DNA of 46,325 bases, taken from assembly GCA_049680625.1 (NCBI GenBank), contig JBAUID010000174.1, forward strand, positions 1 through 46,325, given 5' to 3'. Below the pieces are notes generated by a model. The model did no database searches. It saw nothing but the letters and a program-made list of their open reading frames with translations, and had not been told where the DNA came from. How positions within the stretch are numbered: the stretch's first letter is position 1; each line of letters opens with the position of its first letter. The DNA comes from JAUIAI01 sp049680625. Its GTDB lineage: Bacteria > Pseudomonadota > Gammaproteobacteria > Burkholderiales > Burkholderiaceae_E. Of this stretch, positions 33,475 to 42,068 are shown one piece after another. The position numbers were made by a program, and so were the translations under genes.

Positions 33475-35694
33475 GTGCTGGACGGAGTCTGCCTGCCCGT
33501 GCCAAATTCAGACGGTTCGCGACCGCAGCGGATTGACGAAAGGTCAACAGTCAATAGTCCGCGTACGGATGAGGTGCTCGTCGTGGATGACGACGTCATC
33601 ATTCGGAGCCTTGTGCATGAAGTGATGTCTGAGGCGGGCTTTGTGGTTCGCGAAGCCGACACCGGCGAAAACGGTCTGATCTCATTCGAGGCGCGACCGG
33701 CCGATATCGTTTTGCTCGACGTCATGATGCCAGGCATTAACGGCTTTGATGTTTGTGAACAATTGCGCTCATCAGTGGATGGCCGACATGTTCCCGTGTT
33801 GATGATGACTGGCAGTGATAGTGCCGACGCAGTTGAGCGTGCGTTCAGTGTGGGTGCCACAGATTTCACGACCAAACCGCTTAATCTCCAGTTGCTCGTG
33901 CACCGTGTCCGGTATATGTTGCGCGCCAAAAAAACTGCCGATCAGCTTCGGGACCGTGAACGAAGCCTGTTAGACGTGCAACGCATCGCACAGATTGGTA
34001 ATTGGGAGTTCAACCTTGTACAAGACGAATTTTTCTGTTCTGACATCCTGGTCGAGATTTTATCCCTGAGCAGCGCCACTATCAGCAGGGAAAAATTGTT
34101 GAATTCAGTACAGGAAGACGACAAGGCGAGGGTCGACAATGCGTTGCGCCAAACGCTTGATACCGGGTCCGCCAACCGGTTCGAGTTTGGGTGGAAGAAG
34201 CCGGACGGTGCTCAGATTGTGTTGAGTTTTAATGCCAGGGAATTCGATATTGGTCACGACTCACGCGAAATGCAGGCCGGAGCCATGCAGGACATAACGG
34301 AGCGCCGCCGCGCTGAAACGCGGATTCGGACACTTGCCTATTACGATGCCGTCACCGGATTGCCAAACCGGACTCTATTGCATGAACAGTTACAACAGGC
34401 CGTCGCGCTGTCATTGCGGTTAAGTGAACCACTCGCGGTACTGTTTATTGACATGGATCACTTTAAGCGGATCAACGATACCTGGGGTCATCCCACTGGT
34501 GATGAAGTGCTTAGGCTGGCGGCCCGACGTATCCGTGAGTGCCTGAGAAGCAGCGATTTTGTGGCCGCTGCGGGCGACGAGGCCGGGGAAGGCAAGCGCT
34601 CTGGGCAGGTGATTGCCCGCATTGGCGGAGACGAATTTGTGGTTATGCTGCCCAGGCTACGGCGGGTCGAAGATGCTGCAATCGTAGCCAGACGAATCAA
34701 CATGGCGATGGCGCGCCCATTCAGTGTTCAGAGTACCGAGGTTTACGTCAGTAGTAGCATTGGTATAAGTTTATGCCCGGAAGACTCCCAAGATGTTGAC
34801 TCGTTGCTTAAGCAAGCAGATGGTGCCATGTATGAGGCGAAGCAGTCCGGGAGAAATTGTTTTCACTTCTACACTAAAGAAATTCAACAACGGGCGTTTC
34901 AGCGGCTGGATGTTGAGACTCGTTTGCGTCGTGCCATCGAACGAGATGAATTTGTACTTCACTACCAGCCGAAAATTGATCTGAAAACTGGGGCAGTTTG
35001 CGGAATTGAAGCACTGGTTCGTTGGCAGGCTCCTGATGTCGGCATGATTAGCCCGGCAGAATTTATCCCGATTGCCGAAGACTCTGGACTTATTGTGCCG
35101 TTGGGCCAGTGGGTACTGAAAACGGCGTGTGCGCAGATCCAGCAGGTTGGGCAACTTACGGGCAGGGCAATTGCAGTGTCGGTTAACCTGTCGGCCCTGC
35201 AGTTAAAGCATGGCAATCTGGTGCAGGTTGTCGAGCAATCATTGATTGAGACCGGATTGCCGGCTTCACTACTCGAACTGGAGCTCACCGAAAGCGTCCT
35301 TATCGATGATGCGCAGGCGCAGCTTAAATTGCTGCACGAGTTAAAGTCTTTAGGGGTTGTCTTGTCGATTGACGATTTCGGCACGGGCTATTCGTCGCTA
35401 AGCTACTTAAAGCGATTTCCTATCGATGCATTGAAAATCGATCAGACCTTTGTCCGGGATCTACTCACCGACAGTGACGATGTGGCCATTGTGAAAGCCG
35501 CAATTGGTCTGGCCCACTCGCTGCGCCTGCGCGTGATTGCCGAAGGCGTTGAAACCCAGGCACAACACGACATCTTGAGTCATTACGGTTGTGATGAAGT
35601 GCAGGGTTATTTACACAGCAAACCGTTGCCGCTGGATGCTCTGGTCCTGTGGATTAAGAGCCGGCGCGCAGAGTCAGTTCAGGTAACAGATTGA
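33475..35694 (+). CDS. Receiver-PAS-GGDEF-EAL cyclic-di-GMP protein
   Basis: 739 residues from GTG 33475; no in-frame ATG lies nearby, and GTG 33499 is an alternative. The receiver (about 33-150) has DDD near 38-40, Asp82 in LLDVMMPG and Lys in FTTKPLNL. A PAS-like domain (about 160-280) ends with MQDITERR. The diguanylate cyclase has an intact GGDEF at 384-388, and the phosphodiesterase keeps EALVRW near 506, SIDDFGTGYSS and EGVE. Both activities appear possible. An insertion of about 18 residues (362-379) separates RSSD from GGDEF, so the RxxD inhibitory site is displaced. The protein probably turns signal-dependent phosphorylation into c-di-GMP output. Confidence 0.93.
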   Translation: MLDGVCLPVPNSDGSRPQRIDERSTVNSPRTDEVLVVDDDVIIRSLVHEVMSEAGFVVREADTGENGLISFEARPADIVLLDVMMPGINGFDVCEQLRSSVDGRHVPVLMMTGSDSADAVERAFSVGATDFTTKPLNLQLLVHRVRYMLRAKKTADQLRDRERSLLDVQRIAQIGNWEFNLVQDEFFCSDILVEILSLSSATISREKLLNSVQEDDKARVDNALRQTLDTGSANRFEFGWKKPDGAQIVLSFNAREFDIGHDSREMQAGAMQDITERRRAETRIRTLAYYDAVTGLPNRTLLHEQLQQAVALSLRLSEPLAVLFIDMDHFKRINDTWGHPTGDEVLRLAARRIRECLRSSDFVAAAGDEAGEGKRSGQVIARIGGDEFVVMLPRLRRVEDAAIVARRINMAMARPFSVQSTEVYVSSSIGISLCPEDSQDVDSLLKQADGAMYEAKQSGRNCFHFYTKEIQQRAFQRLDVETRLRRAIERDEFVLHYQPKIDLKTGAVCGIEALVRWQAPDVGMISPAEFIPIAEDSGLIVPLGQWVLKTACAQIQQVGQLTGRAIAVSVNLSALQLKHGNLVQVVEQSLIETGLPASLLELELTESVLIDDAQAQLKLLHELKSLGVVLSIDDFGTGYSSLSYLKRFPIDALKIDQTFVRDLLTDSDDVAIVKAAIGLAHSLRLRVIAEGVETQAQHDILSHYGCDEVQGYLHSKPLPLDALVLWIKSRRAESVQVTD

Positions 35695-35765
35695 ACGACT
35701 AACGCAGGCCGGGGTTTCGCCCTGTTCCGGTAAATGTCCCTGGATCTGTCCGCCCGTTGACCGAA

Positions 35766-37691
35766 TCACGGCTCCAGGATATTAAACATCGGGTAGAACT
35801 CATCGAGTAATGAGAATAGTTGGCGCAAGCCTGCAGTATCACCGTCGTGTGGAATTTGACCTTCGTCAAGCGCTTGTGCGAAAGGTTTGCCCGCCATGAT
35901 CAAGCCGGCGAGTTGTTTGCGGTTCAGTTGTACGGTGGCGATGGCCTGGTTGTGATGAGAGCCTTTGGCATGGCTGAGGGCACCGTGGCTTAAGGTGAGC
36001 CGGTGAGTGGTTTGCTGGTCAGTCATTTGCCAATCAATTAACAAGTTTAGCCCGGTTGCCTTTGGGCCGTTAATTCGAATCGCCAGATAATCAAAGAACA
36101 TTGCGATGGGCATCATGGCAACAACCCGGGGGCTGATTGCGCCTGCCCCACCGGGTGGTGGTTTGGGTGCCCCAAGCCGCAATTCTTTGGCCCCCAGCAA
36201 GTAAGCATTTCGCCAGGTGGATGATTCGGCCTGGTAACCCAGTTGTTCCATCGCATTGGCCGCCAGCGTGCGCGCGGCAAGGTTTTTGGGGTCGGCAAAC
36301 ACGACATGGTGGGTCACCTGCACTACCCAACGGTAGTTGCCGTTGTCAAAGTCTCGTTGGGCCTGGGCCAGGACCGCCTCAGCCCCGCCCATGTATTCAA
36401 CGTATTTTTCGCCCGCCGCAACCGGAGGTAGTGGATTCAGGTTGGTCGGGTTGCCATCATAAGGCCCCATGTAGTGGCAATAAATGGCCCGCACATTGTG
36501 CGCCAGCGCACCGTAGTAAGGTCGCGCATGCCACGAGGTTTCCAGGGTCGGGGGCAGGGCAACTTCTTCTGCAATTTCATTGGGGGTCAGGCCGTGACTC
36601 ATTAACCGCAAGGTCTGGTCATGGAGGTATCGATACAGGTCGCGCTGCTCGGTGACAAAGCGCTTCGCCTTGTCCTGGCCCCAGGTTGGCCAGTGATGCT
36701 GGGCGATGACAACATCGGTCTGGTCAATAAAGCGGATTAAGGCGTCGTCCAGGTATTTCGACCAGGCCAGGGCATCACGGGTTTTGGCGCCTCGAATTGG
36801 ACACAGGTTGTGCATGGTGTGACAGCCGTTTTCTGACAGGTTTAAAACCCGGTGGCCAGGGAAGAAGAAGTTCATCTCGGCCGGCGCTTCTGTTTCCGGG
36901 GTCAGTTGAAAGACAATTTCAACCCCGTCGATCGTGTGGGTTTCCGTGGCCTCAGTGATCAGCCAGTTCGGTGCAATCAGGCTTGTTGTACCCCGTGCTG
37001 TGACTTTGCCAAGACCGCTGTCGACATGGGAGCGTGGCCCGGGCTCCAGGGTTGGTCCAAACTGAAATATCGCACGCCGGCGCATGGGCACCCCGGCGAG
37101 GATGGTTTCGGAAATCGCTTCTTCCAGGAAACCGTCGGGTGCGATAACGTGGATTTCGCCGCTCTCGCCTTGCTCGGGTGTCATCACCCCTTCAACGCCA
37201 CCGTAATGATCGGGATGGCTGTGGCTGTAAATTACCGCGATTACCGGGCGTTCTCCCCGGTGTTGGTAATACAGCTTCAGCGCCGCTTGCGAGCACTGTG
37301 CAATCATCAACGGATCGATGATGATAATGCCGGTTTTCCCCTCGATAATGGTCATGTTGGCTATATCGAAGCCGCGTACCTGATACAGGCCCGGAGCGAC
37401 TTCGAACAAGCCATGGATTTTGTTCAGCCGCGCCTGGCGCCACAGGCTTGGATTAACCGAATCGGGCGGCGACTGTTCCTCCAGGAATGCGTAAGCCGAT
37501 AAGTCCCAGACCACGTGGCCTTTTTCGTGAACGATCCTGGCGTCGGGAATGGTTCCGACAAAGCCACGGCGGGCGTCGTCGAAGCACGAATCGTCGGTGA
37601 AATCGAGTTGTGCGGCCAGCGCCGCGTTGACATCACAGGTATGGCGGGTTGCCGCTTGCATGGGTTTCCCCAGGTTGGGTTCATCACTCAT
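35766..37691 (-). CDS. SdsA1-like alkylsulfatase (metallo-beta-lactamase fold)
   Basis: A 641-residue hydrolase with an MBL domain carrying the zinc motif HSHPDHYGG (about residue 158). Further ligands lie in LNLSENGCHTMHNLCPIRGA (about 280), and HHWPTWG (about 335) is a signature of SdsA1/YjcS alkylsulfatases. The C-terminal region (about 520-640) is SCP2-like, as in SdsA1. Such enzymes cleave sulfate esters of long-chain alcohols. SdsA1 is secreted, but I see no signal peptide here (MSDEPNLGKPMQAATRH is polar), so the protein is probably cytoplasmic. It is convergent with the c-di-GMP gene and divergent from the HNH gene. Confidence 0.9.
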   Translation of the reverse strand: MSDEPNLGKPMQAATRHTCDVNAALAAQLDFTDDSCFDDARRGFVGTIPDARIVHEKGHVVWDLSAYAFLEEQSPPDSVNPSLWRQARLNKIHGLFEVAPGLYQVRGFDIANMTIIEGKTGIIIIDPLMIAQCSQAALKLYYQHRGERPVIAVIYSHSHPDHYGGVEGVMTPEQGESGEIHVIAPDGFLEEAISETILAGVPMRRRAIFQFGPTLEPGPRSHVDSGLGKVTARGTTSLIAPNWLITEATETHTIDGVEIVFQLTPETEAPAEMNFFFPGHRVLNLSENGCHTMHNLCPIRGAKTRDALAWSKYLDDALIRFIDQTDVVIAQHHWPTWGQDKAKRFVTEQRDLYRYLHDQTLRLMSHGLTPNEIAEEVALPPTLETSWHARPYYGALAHNVRAIYCHYMGPYDGNPTNLNPLPPVAAGEKYVEYMGGAEAVLAQAQRDFDNGNYRWVVQVTHHVVFADPKNLAARTLAANAMEQLGYQAESSTWRNAYLLGAKELRLGAPKPPPGGAGAISPRVVAMMPIAMFFDYLAIRINGPKATGLNLLIDWQMTDQQTTHRLTLSHGALSHAKGSHHNQAIATVQLNRKQLAGLIMAGKPFAQALDEGQIPHDGDTAGLRQLFSLLDEFYPMFNILEP

Positions 37692-37873
37692 TGGAAACGG
37701 GTATTCCTTAAGTTGGTTGGTCGCGTCGTTGGCCGAGTTTCCTCGAATTTACCGCAACTGGGCCCGGTGGGGCGATTTCGCGACAGTTGCGTGGTATCGT
37801 TAACAGCGAAGCAAATAATTCGTGTGGCTTGGCAACCATAAAGGAACTGGTTTTCTCGTTGGAGCTTTCTTCC

Positions 37874-38485
37874 ATGCAGCAGGCATTTCCCCGGGTTTTA
37901 AAAATCGATATCAGCGGCGTCCCGCAAATGTGGATTGGTGCCGAGGACGCAGCCCGCTACTACGCCACCGGGTCGGTTGCGTATACGCTTGGCGATATCT
38001 GCGTCCGATTTCACGGCGGGACGTCGAGGTTGTCCGGCTTGCGGTCCGTTCTTGATATTCATCCAATTGTTGCCGTGCACGGCACTTCGATGGCCGACCG
38101 ACTGTTGCGCACCTCGCCGCGGCTAACCCGGTTCAATTACAAGTTGTTTAAGCGCGACTGTAATATGTGTGCGTACTGCGGTTTGACGTATCCGGATACT
38201 GACCTGGAGCGCGAACACATTTTGCCTTTGTGCCGAGGTGGTACTGATCGCTGGACCAATGTGGTTGCATCGTGCCGTTCGTGTAATCAGCGCAAGGCAA
38301 ACAAAACCCCGGAAGAGGCTGGTATGCCGTTGTTGTTTTTGCCGTACGTGCCAAGCCGCTGGGAAGACTTAATCCTGCAGGCGCGCCGTGGTCATATTCT
38401 CGGCGATCAAATGGAATTTCTGAAAGCCGGGTTGTCAGCCAATTCGCGATTGTTAATAGAAGCGCGGGAGTGGCCTGAACTCTAG
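37874..38485 (+). CDS. HNH endonuclease family protein
   Basis: 203 residues from ATG 37874, chosen because GGAG lies eight bases upstream and family members start with 'FPRVLKIDISG'. The HNH fold is clear: zinc ligands CAYCG (about 92) and CRSCNQRKANKTPEEAGM (about 132-149), and the catalytic His in LEREHILPLCRGGTD (about 108-122). Similar proteins are common in proteobacteria next to no toxin or phage genes, so a housekeeping or DNA-repair role is possible. It is not in an obvious restriction system. A hairpin follows the stop. Confidence 0.9.
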   Translation: MQQAFPRVLKIDISGVPQMWIGAEDAARYYATGSVAYTLGDICVRFHGGTSRLSGLRSVLDIHPIVAVHGTSMADRLLRTSPRLTRFNYKLFKRDCNMCAYCGLTYPDTDLEREHILPLCRGGTDRWTNVVASCRSCNQRKANKTPEEAGMPLLFLPYVPSRWEDLILQARRGHILGDQMEFLKAGLSANSRLLIEAREWPEL

Positions 38486-38544
38486 GTTTGATATGCTCAT
38501 TCGGTCAGACTGCTATTTCATTGATGGTGTGCGTTGGTGGATTA

Positions 38545-38568
38545 GCGCGCCTGATTGTGCAGGCGCGC
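38545..38568. terminator. Strong GC-rich hairpin between convergent HNH and DUF5666 genes
   Basis: GCGCGCCTG and CAGGCGCGC form a 9-bp GC-rich stem around ATTGTG. The plus strand continues CGAAGGTTTT, giving a weak T-tract. It is likely a shared terminator. Confidence 0.6.
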
Positions 38569-38580
38569 CGAAGGTTTTAC

Positions 38581-39798
38581 TTACGAACAGTCGTTATCAA
38601 ACTTGATTTCCGAGGCCAGCACAACGGTGCCGCTTGGGCCTGATATCGGGTTGCCTTTGATTTCGACACAAACACCATTGCCCAGATTAGCCGCCGTACC
38701 GCGCTCAAAGATTGGTGACTGACTCGCGTCGATACGTGTATTGCGAACGCTGAACTCTGCGAGGTCAGTGTAGTTCGAAATACGACCAGTGATTTCGAAT
38801 GAATCGCTGCGATCTGAGGACGACGAGCGATCGCCATCTTCGAACTCGACTCTGGTCGCGATCAGTTGCCCGTCGGCAAACGTGCCTTTGACTTCAACCC
38901 ATCGTCCAATAGCCAGGTCGGTCGCGTTGCCGTCATCGAATCTTGCACTTGCTGCGTTGACCGTCAGGCCATTCATTGAAAAATCTGATGTGCCGATCAA
39001 GCTGTCAATGGTGCCGGTAATTTCTGCGCGTTCACCATTGTCGCCCCGACTTCTGGTTACCAGTCGAACGCCCGAAACAGGCCATGCGCCGTTGTTGGAT
39101 GCCGCCGATGCGTAGGCCCGTACGGCGACACCGTTATCAAATCCCGTCGGTAGGGTCGTACCGCTGTAATTAAGGAGTTGGCTTCCCAGCTGAAACTGTG
39201 CGTTGGTTGCATCCCAGTTCGAGACGGTGCCACGAAACTTGAAATCGGACGGAGATTTGCGTTCAATTCGAGTTGCAATCACAGAGTTGTCGGTAGCTGC
39301 AAACACTCCGTAGATTTCAACAAAGTCGCCGACACGTGGCGTGATGAGATCGTCAAATACCGTGGTTGGAGTCAGCGTAATCACAAAACCGTTAACCATA
39401 ATACTATCGCCGCTGACGGATTGCACCACACCTTTGATTTCACTGACTACGGTTATCGTGTTCGCACTGCCTGTATTAGTTGTCGAGCTGGATGAGCCGC
39501 TCAATTCAACCATCATCCCCAGACGAAGTTCGGATCGTGAGAGTGATGTGCCGTTATCGGTCGTGACACTGGCTGAGGAGTCGTCATAACGTACCCCGTT
39601 AATAATGACCGAGCCGAAACCGGCAATTGGGCCAACGGTTGTGGTTTTTACTTGCGCTGTGGCGATATCGCCACCGGAACCGCTGCCGCACGAAGCCAGC
39701 ATTAGGGTGGTGAGCAAGGCGGTCGTGCCGACTAGCGCGATCCGCTTATATCGACTCGAGACAGCCGCGGTAAAGGGTGGGATTCGTGTTGTTTTCAT
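38581..39798 (-). CDS. DUF5666-repeat lipoprotein
   Basis: 405 residues. A long N-region precedes a hydrophobic core and lipobox LASC with Cys37, followed by a Gly/Ser linker. The mature part contains several DUF5666-like repeats of about 60-70 residues with the recurrent pattern 'GxIxxV/D...F.(V/L)NG..V.....T.FDD......L..G.xVEVxGxF.....I.AT.IE'. These repeats form small OB-like beta barrels of unknown role. It resembles a surface or periplasmic lipoprotein. A perfect long palindrome lies 122 bases upstream. Confidence 0.85.
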   Translation of the reverse strand: MKTTRIPPFTAAVSSRYKRIALVGTTALLTTLMLASCGSGSGGDIATAQVKTTTVGPIAGFGSVIINGVRYDDSSASVTTDNGTSLSRSELRLGMMVELSGSSSSTTNTGSANTITVVSEIKGVVQSVSGDSIMVNGFVITLTPTTVFDDLITPRVGDFVEIYGVFAATDNSVIATRIERKSPSDFKFRGTVSNWDATNAQFQLGSQLLNYSGTTLPTGFDNGVAVRAYASAASNNGAWPVSGVRLVTRSRGDNGERAEITGTIDSLIGTSDFSMNGLTVNAASARFDDGNATDLAIGRWVEVKGTFADGQLIATRVEFEDGDRSSSSDRSDSFEITGRISNYTDLAEFSVRNTRIDASQSPIFERGTAANLGNGVCVEIKGNPISGPSGTVVLASEIKFDNDCS

Positions 39799-39919
39799 CA
39801 GGTTCTCCGTCCAGTGTGTCGACCCGCCGTCAACGACGTATGGGTGTTAGGAAGTTGCTTCAAACACCCCCGCGAATTGACGTGCGGATGACGGGTTTGT
39901 TTGAATTCAGGCCTGATAA

Positions 39920-39963
39920 TAAATGTGCGTATTGCACATTTCAATGTGCAATACGCACATTTA
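39920..39963. repeat. Perfect 21-bp inverted repeat with 2-nt loop
   Basis: Left arm 39920-39940 and right arm 39943-39963 are exact reverse complements separated by TC. Each arm itself contains a dyad TGTGC-N5-GCACA, so four half-sites alternate across the element. It sits between haaO (upstream on the minus strand) and the DUF5666 gene. On that strand it is followed by ATTATC, so it could be a terminator. It also resembles a doubled operator or a small palindromic mobile element. Confidence 0.85.
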
Positions 39964-40090
39964 CGAGAAATTGGGTTAAATGCCCCAGCGTCGTCCTTGT
40001 TTTCCTACGCATCGGCTTACTCCCGGGCATCTTGATTCTCCGTTTATCGGTTGAATCGGCTCCGCGGGCTAACCGTCAGCGGACCCCTGA

Positions 40091-40654
40091 TTAAATACCT
40101 GCCCAGCCCGGGGGCGGCTCCTTACCTGGGTGCACTGCTCCGCAACCCGGGCATTTGCGCTGCGTTTTGTCCTTATAAAACGACGAAAAAATCGGCGGTA
40201 GGTCAGCCTCAATGTCAGCCAGTTTCAGGCTGGCACGATAAACCAGATCGCCACACTCAAAGCAAAACCATTCGAACGCATCGAAATCATCAGCATGCCG
40301 GTTGCCTTCGACGACCAGGCCGACGGAATCGGTCTGAGGTCTTTGCGGCGAATGCCGAACATGAGGTGGCAACAAAAAGACTTCACCCTCACGAATCGGA
40401 ATGTCGTAAATTTTGCCGCCTTCCGCAACTTTTAACAGCATATCGCCGCGCAGCTGATAAAAAAACTCTTCGACGGGGTCGTCGTGAAAATCGACCCGCT
40501 GATTCGGGCCACCGACAATCATAATGACCATCCCGGTTTTTTCGTCAAAAAGTTGTTTGTTGGCGACCGGTGGTTTTAGCAGGTGCTGATTCTCGTCAAT
40601 CCAGGAGGTGAAGTTAAACGGCTTTAGCCTTGGGTGTGGATTCAGGATATTCAT
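40091..40654 (-). CDS. 3-hydroxyanthranilate 3,4-dioxygenase
   Basis: A 187-residue cupin that opens the ring of 3-hydroxyanthranilate to aminocarboxymuconate semialdehyde. The cupin metal site is VDFHDDPVEEFFYQ (His, His-like and Glu) plus LPPHVRHSP. The C-terminal domain has the rubredoxin-like CxxC pairs FCFECG and CPGCG typical of bacterial members. It is divergent from kynureninase, which makes its substrate. It could serve tryptophan breakdown or quinolinate/NAD synthesis. Upstream tryptophan dioxygenase and kynurenine monooxygenase are not in the window. Confidence 0.93.
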   Translation of the reverse strand: MNILNPHPRLKPFNFTSWIDENQHLLKPPVANKQLFDEKTGMVIMIVGGPNQRVDFHDDPVEEFFYQLRGDMLLKVAEGGKIYDIPIREGEVFLLPPHVRHSPQRPQTDSVGLVVEGNRHADDFDAFEWFCFECGDLVYRASLKLADIEADLPPIFSSFYKDKTQRKCPGCGAVHPGKEPPPGWAGI

Positions 40655-40685
40655 CGAATGGGTTTGACCGATGGCTTGTTTATAG

Positions 40686-40713
40686 TGTCGTATATCATCA
40701 AACGAATAATACA
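40686..40713. promoter_or_regulatory. Candidate dyad operator in the haaO-kynU divergent promoter
   Basis: TGTcgTAT-N12-ATAatACA lies in the 129-base region between the two divergent genes. It is AT-rich with possible -10 sequences (TATATC, AATAAT). The spacing and symmetry are suggestive of a regulator site but no known motif was matched. Confidence 0.3.
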
Positions 40714-40783
40714 GAAGCCAGGTTGTTTTAAACGCTTTCGTTTGGCCGTGACCTCGTCGCGGCCTAATTGCCAGAGGTAAATA

Positions 40784-42031
40784 ATGACGAATCTGCCGAC
40801 GCGTGCTGACGCACTGAAACTAGATCAGCAAGACGCACTCTCCTACAAGCGGGATCAATTCGACCTCGAAGAAGGCGTTATCTATCTGGATGGTAATTCG
40901 CTTGGGCCGCCACCTAAGAAGGCTTTTGCCGACGTGGAGCAGACACTGAAGCAAGATTGGGCACGTGGCTTGATCATGAGTCAGAACGCCGCGGGCTGGT
41001 TTTTGATGACCGATACCCTCGGCAACCAGCTGGCGAAGTTGCTCGGTGCGTCGGATGGCGAAATCGTTGTCTGCGATTCAACGGGCATCAACTTGTACAA
41101 GGCTTTGCATGCCGCAATTTCAATGCAGCCGGGCCGGCAGAAAATTGTTGCCGAAGCGTCTTCTTTTCCTACGGATTTGTACATTATGGAGGGTGTTGTC
41201 TCGACCCTTGATGGCATGACGATCAAACTCGAAGGCAGGGATGCAGACGATATTGCAGACCTTGTTGATGAGGACACTGCGGTGGTGGTGTTGAATCATG
41301 TTGATTACCGCTCTGGCGTGATTCGGGATATCCGCGCCCTTACAACACTTGCTCACGCGAGCGGCGCGCTGGTCATTACCGATGTCAGTCATGCTGCCGG
41401 CGTCATTCCGGTGAATTTTCATGAAGAAAAAGTGGATTTTGCAATTGGCTGTACTTATAAGTATCTGAATGGTGGGCCGGGTTCACCCGCATTTGCTTAC
41501 GTTGCCTCTCGTCACCACGGCAAGTTTCGTCAGCCGGTGACCGGTTGGTTCAGCCATGCGGAGCCGTTTAAGTTTGAGCCGGCCTATCGACAGGCGAGCG
41601 GGGCCCGCGCTTTGCTAACTGGTACACAGCCAATACTGTCAATGATTCCGGTAAAAGCGGGGCTCGATATTTTCGAGGACGTAGATATTCACGACTTATT
41701 TGCCAAGGGAAAGCAACTCTCGGCGTTGTTTGCCGGTCTGGTCGAAGCATGGTGCAGTGGGTATGGGGTTGGGTTTTACAGTCCAAAAGATGTCAATCTT
41801 CGCAACGGCCAGGTGTCGCTAACCCATGAAAACGGTTACGCGGTGGTGCAGGCGTTAATTGAGCGACGGGTAATTGGTGATTTTCGTCAGCCTAACGTAA
41901 TGCGTTTTGGCTTTGCCCCTTTGTATCTGCGTTATGTGGATGTCTGGGATGCTGCTAATCATCTGCGCGAAGTGCTGGAATCGGAGCAGTGGCGTGAACA
42001 ACGATTCAACGTTCAGAACCTGGTGACCTGA
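40784..42031 (+). CDS. kynU: Kynureninase
   Basis: A 415-residue PLP enzyme converting 3-hydroxykynurenine (or kynurenine) to 3-hydroxyanthranilate (or anthranilate) plus alanine. Family marks are YLDGNSLGPPP near residue 33, DSTGINLYKAL, the aspartate in VITDVSHAAG and the PLP lysine in GCTYKYLNGGPGSPAF (about 225). The start at 40784 has AGAGG seven bases before it. The xanthine-dehydrogenase-like gene follows 37 bases after the stop. The product feeds the adjacent haaO enzyme. Confidence 0.95.
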   Translation: MTNLPTRADALKLDQQDALSYKRDQFDLEEGVIYLDGNSLGPPPKKAFADVEQTLKQDWARGLIMSQNAAGWFLMTDTLGNQLAKLLGASDGEIVVCDSTGINLYKALHAAISMQPGRQKIVAEASSFPTDLYIMEGVVSTLDGMTIKLEGRDADDIADLVDEDTAVVVLNHVDYRSGVIRDIRALTTLAHASGALVITDVSHAAGVIPVNFHEEKVDFAIGCTYKYLNGGPGSPAFAYVASRHHGKFRQPVTGWFSHAEPFKFEPAYRQASGARALLTGTQPILSMIPVKAGLDIFEDVDIHDLFAKGKQLSALFAGLVEAWCSGYGVGFYSPKDVNLRNGQVSLTHENGYAVVQALIERRVIGDFRQPNVMRFGFAPLYLRYVDVWDAANHLREVLESEQWREQRFNVQNLVT

Positions 42032-42068
42032 TGAGCCGCCCGCAGAAACTGACGGGCCTGGTGTGAAC

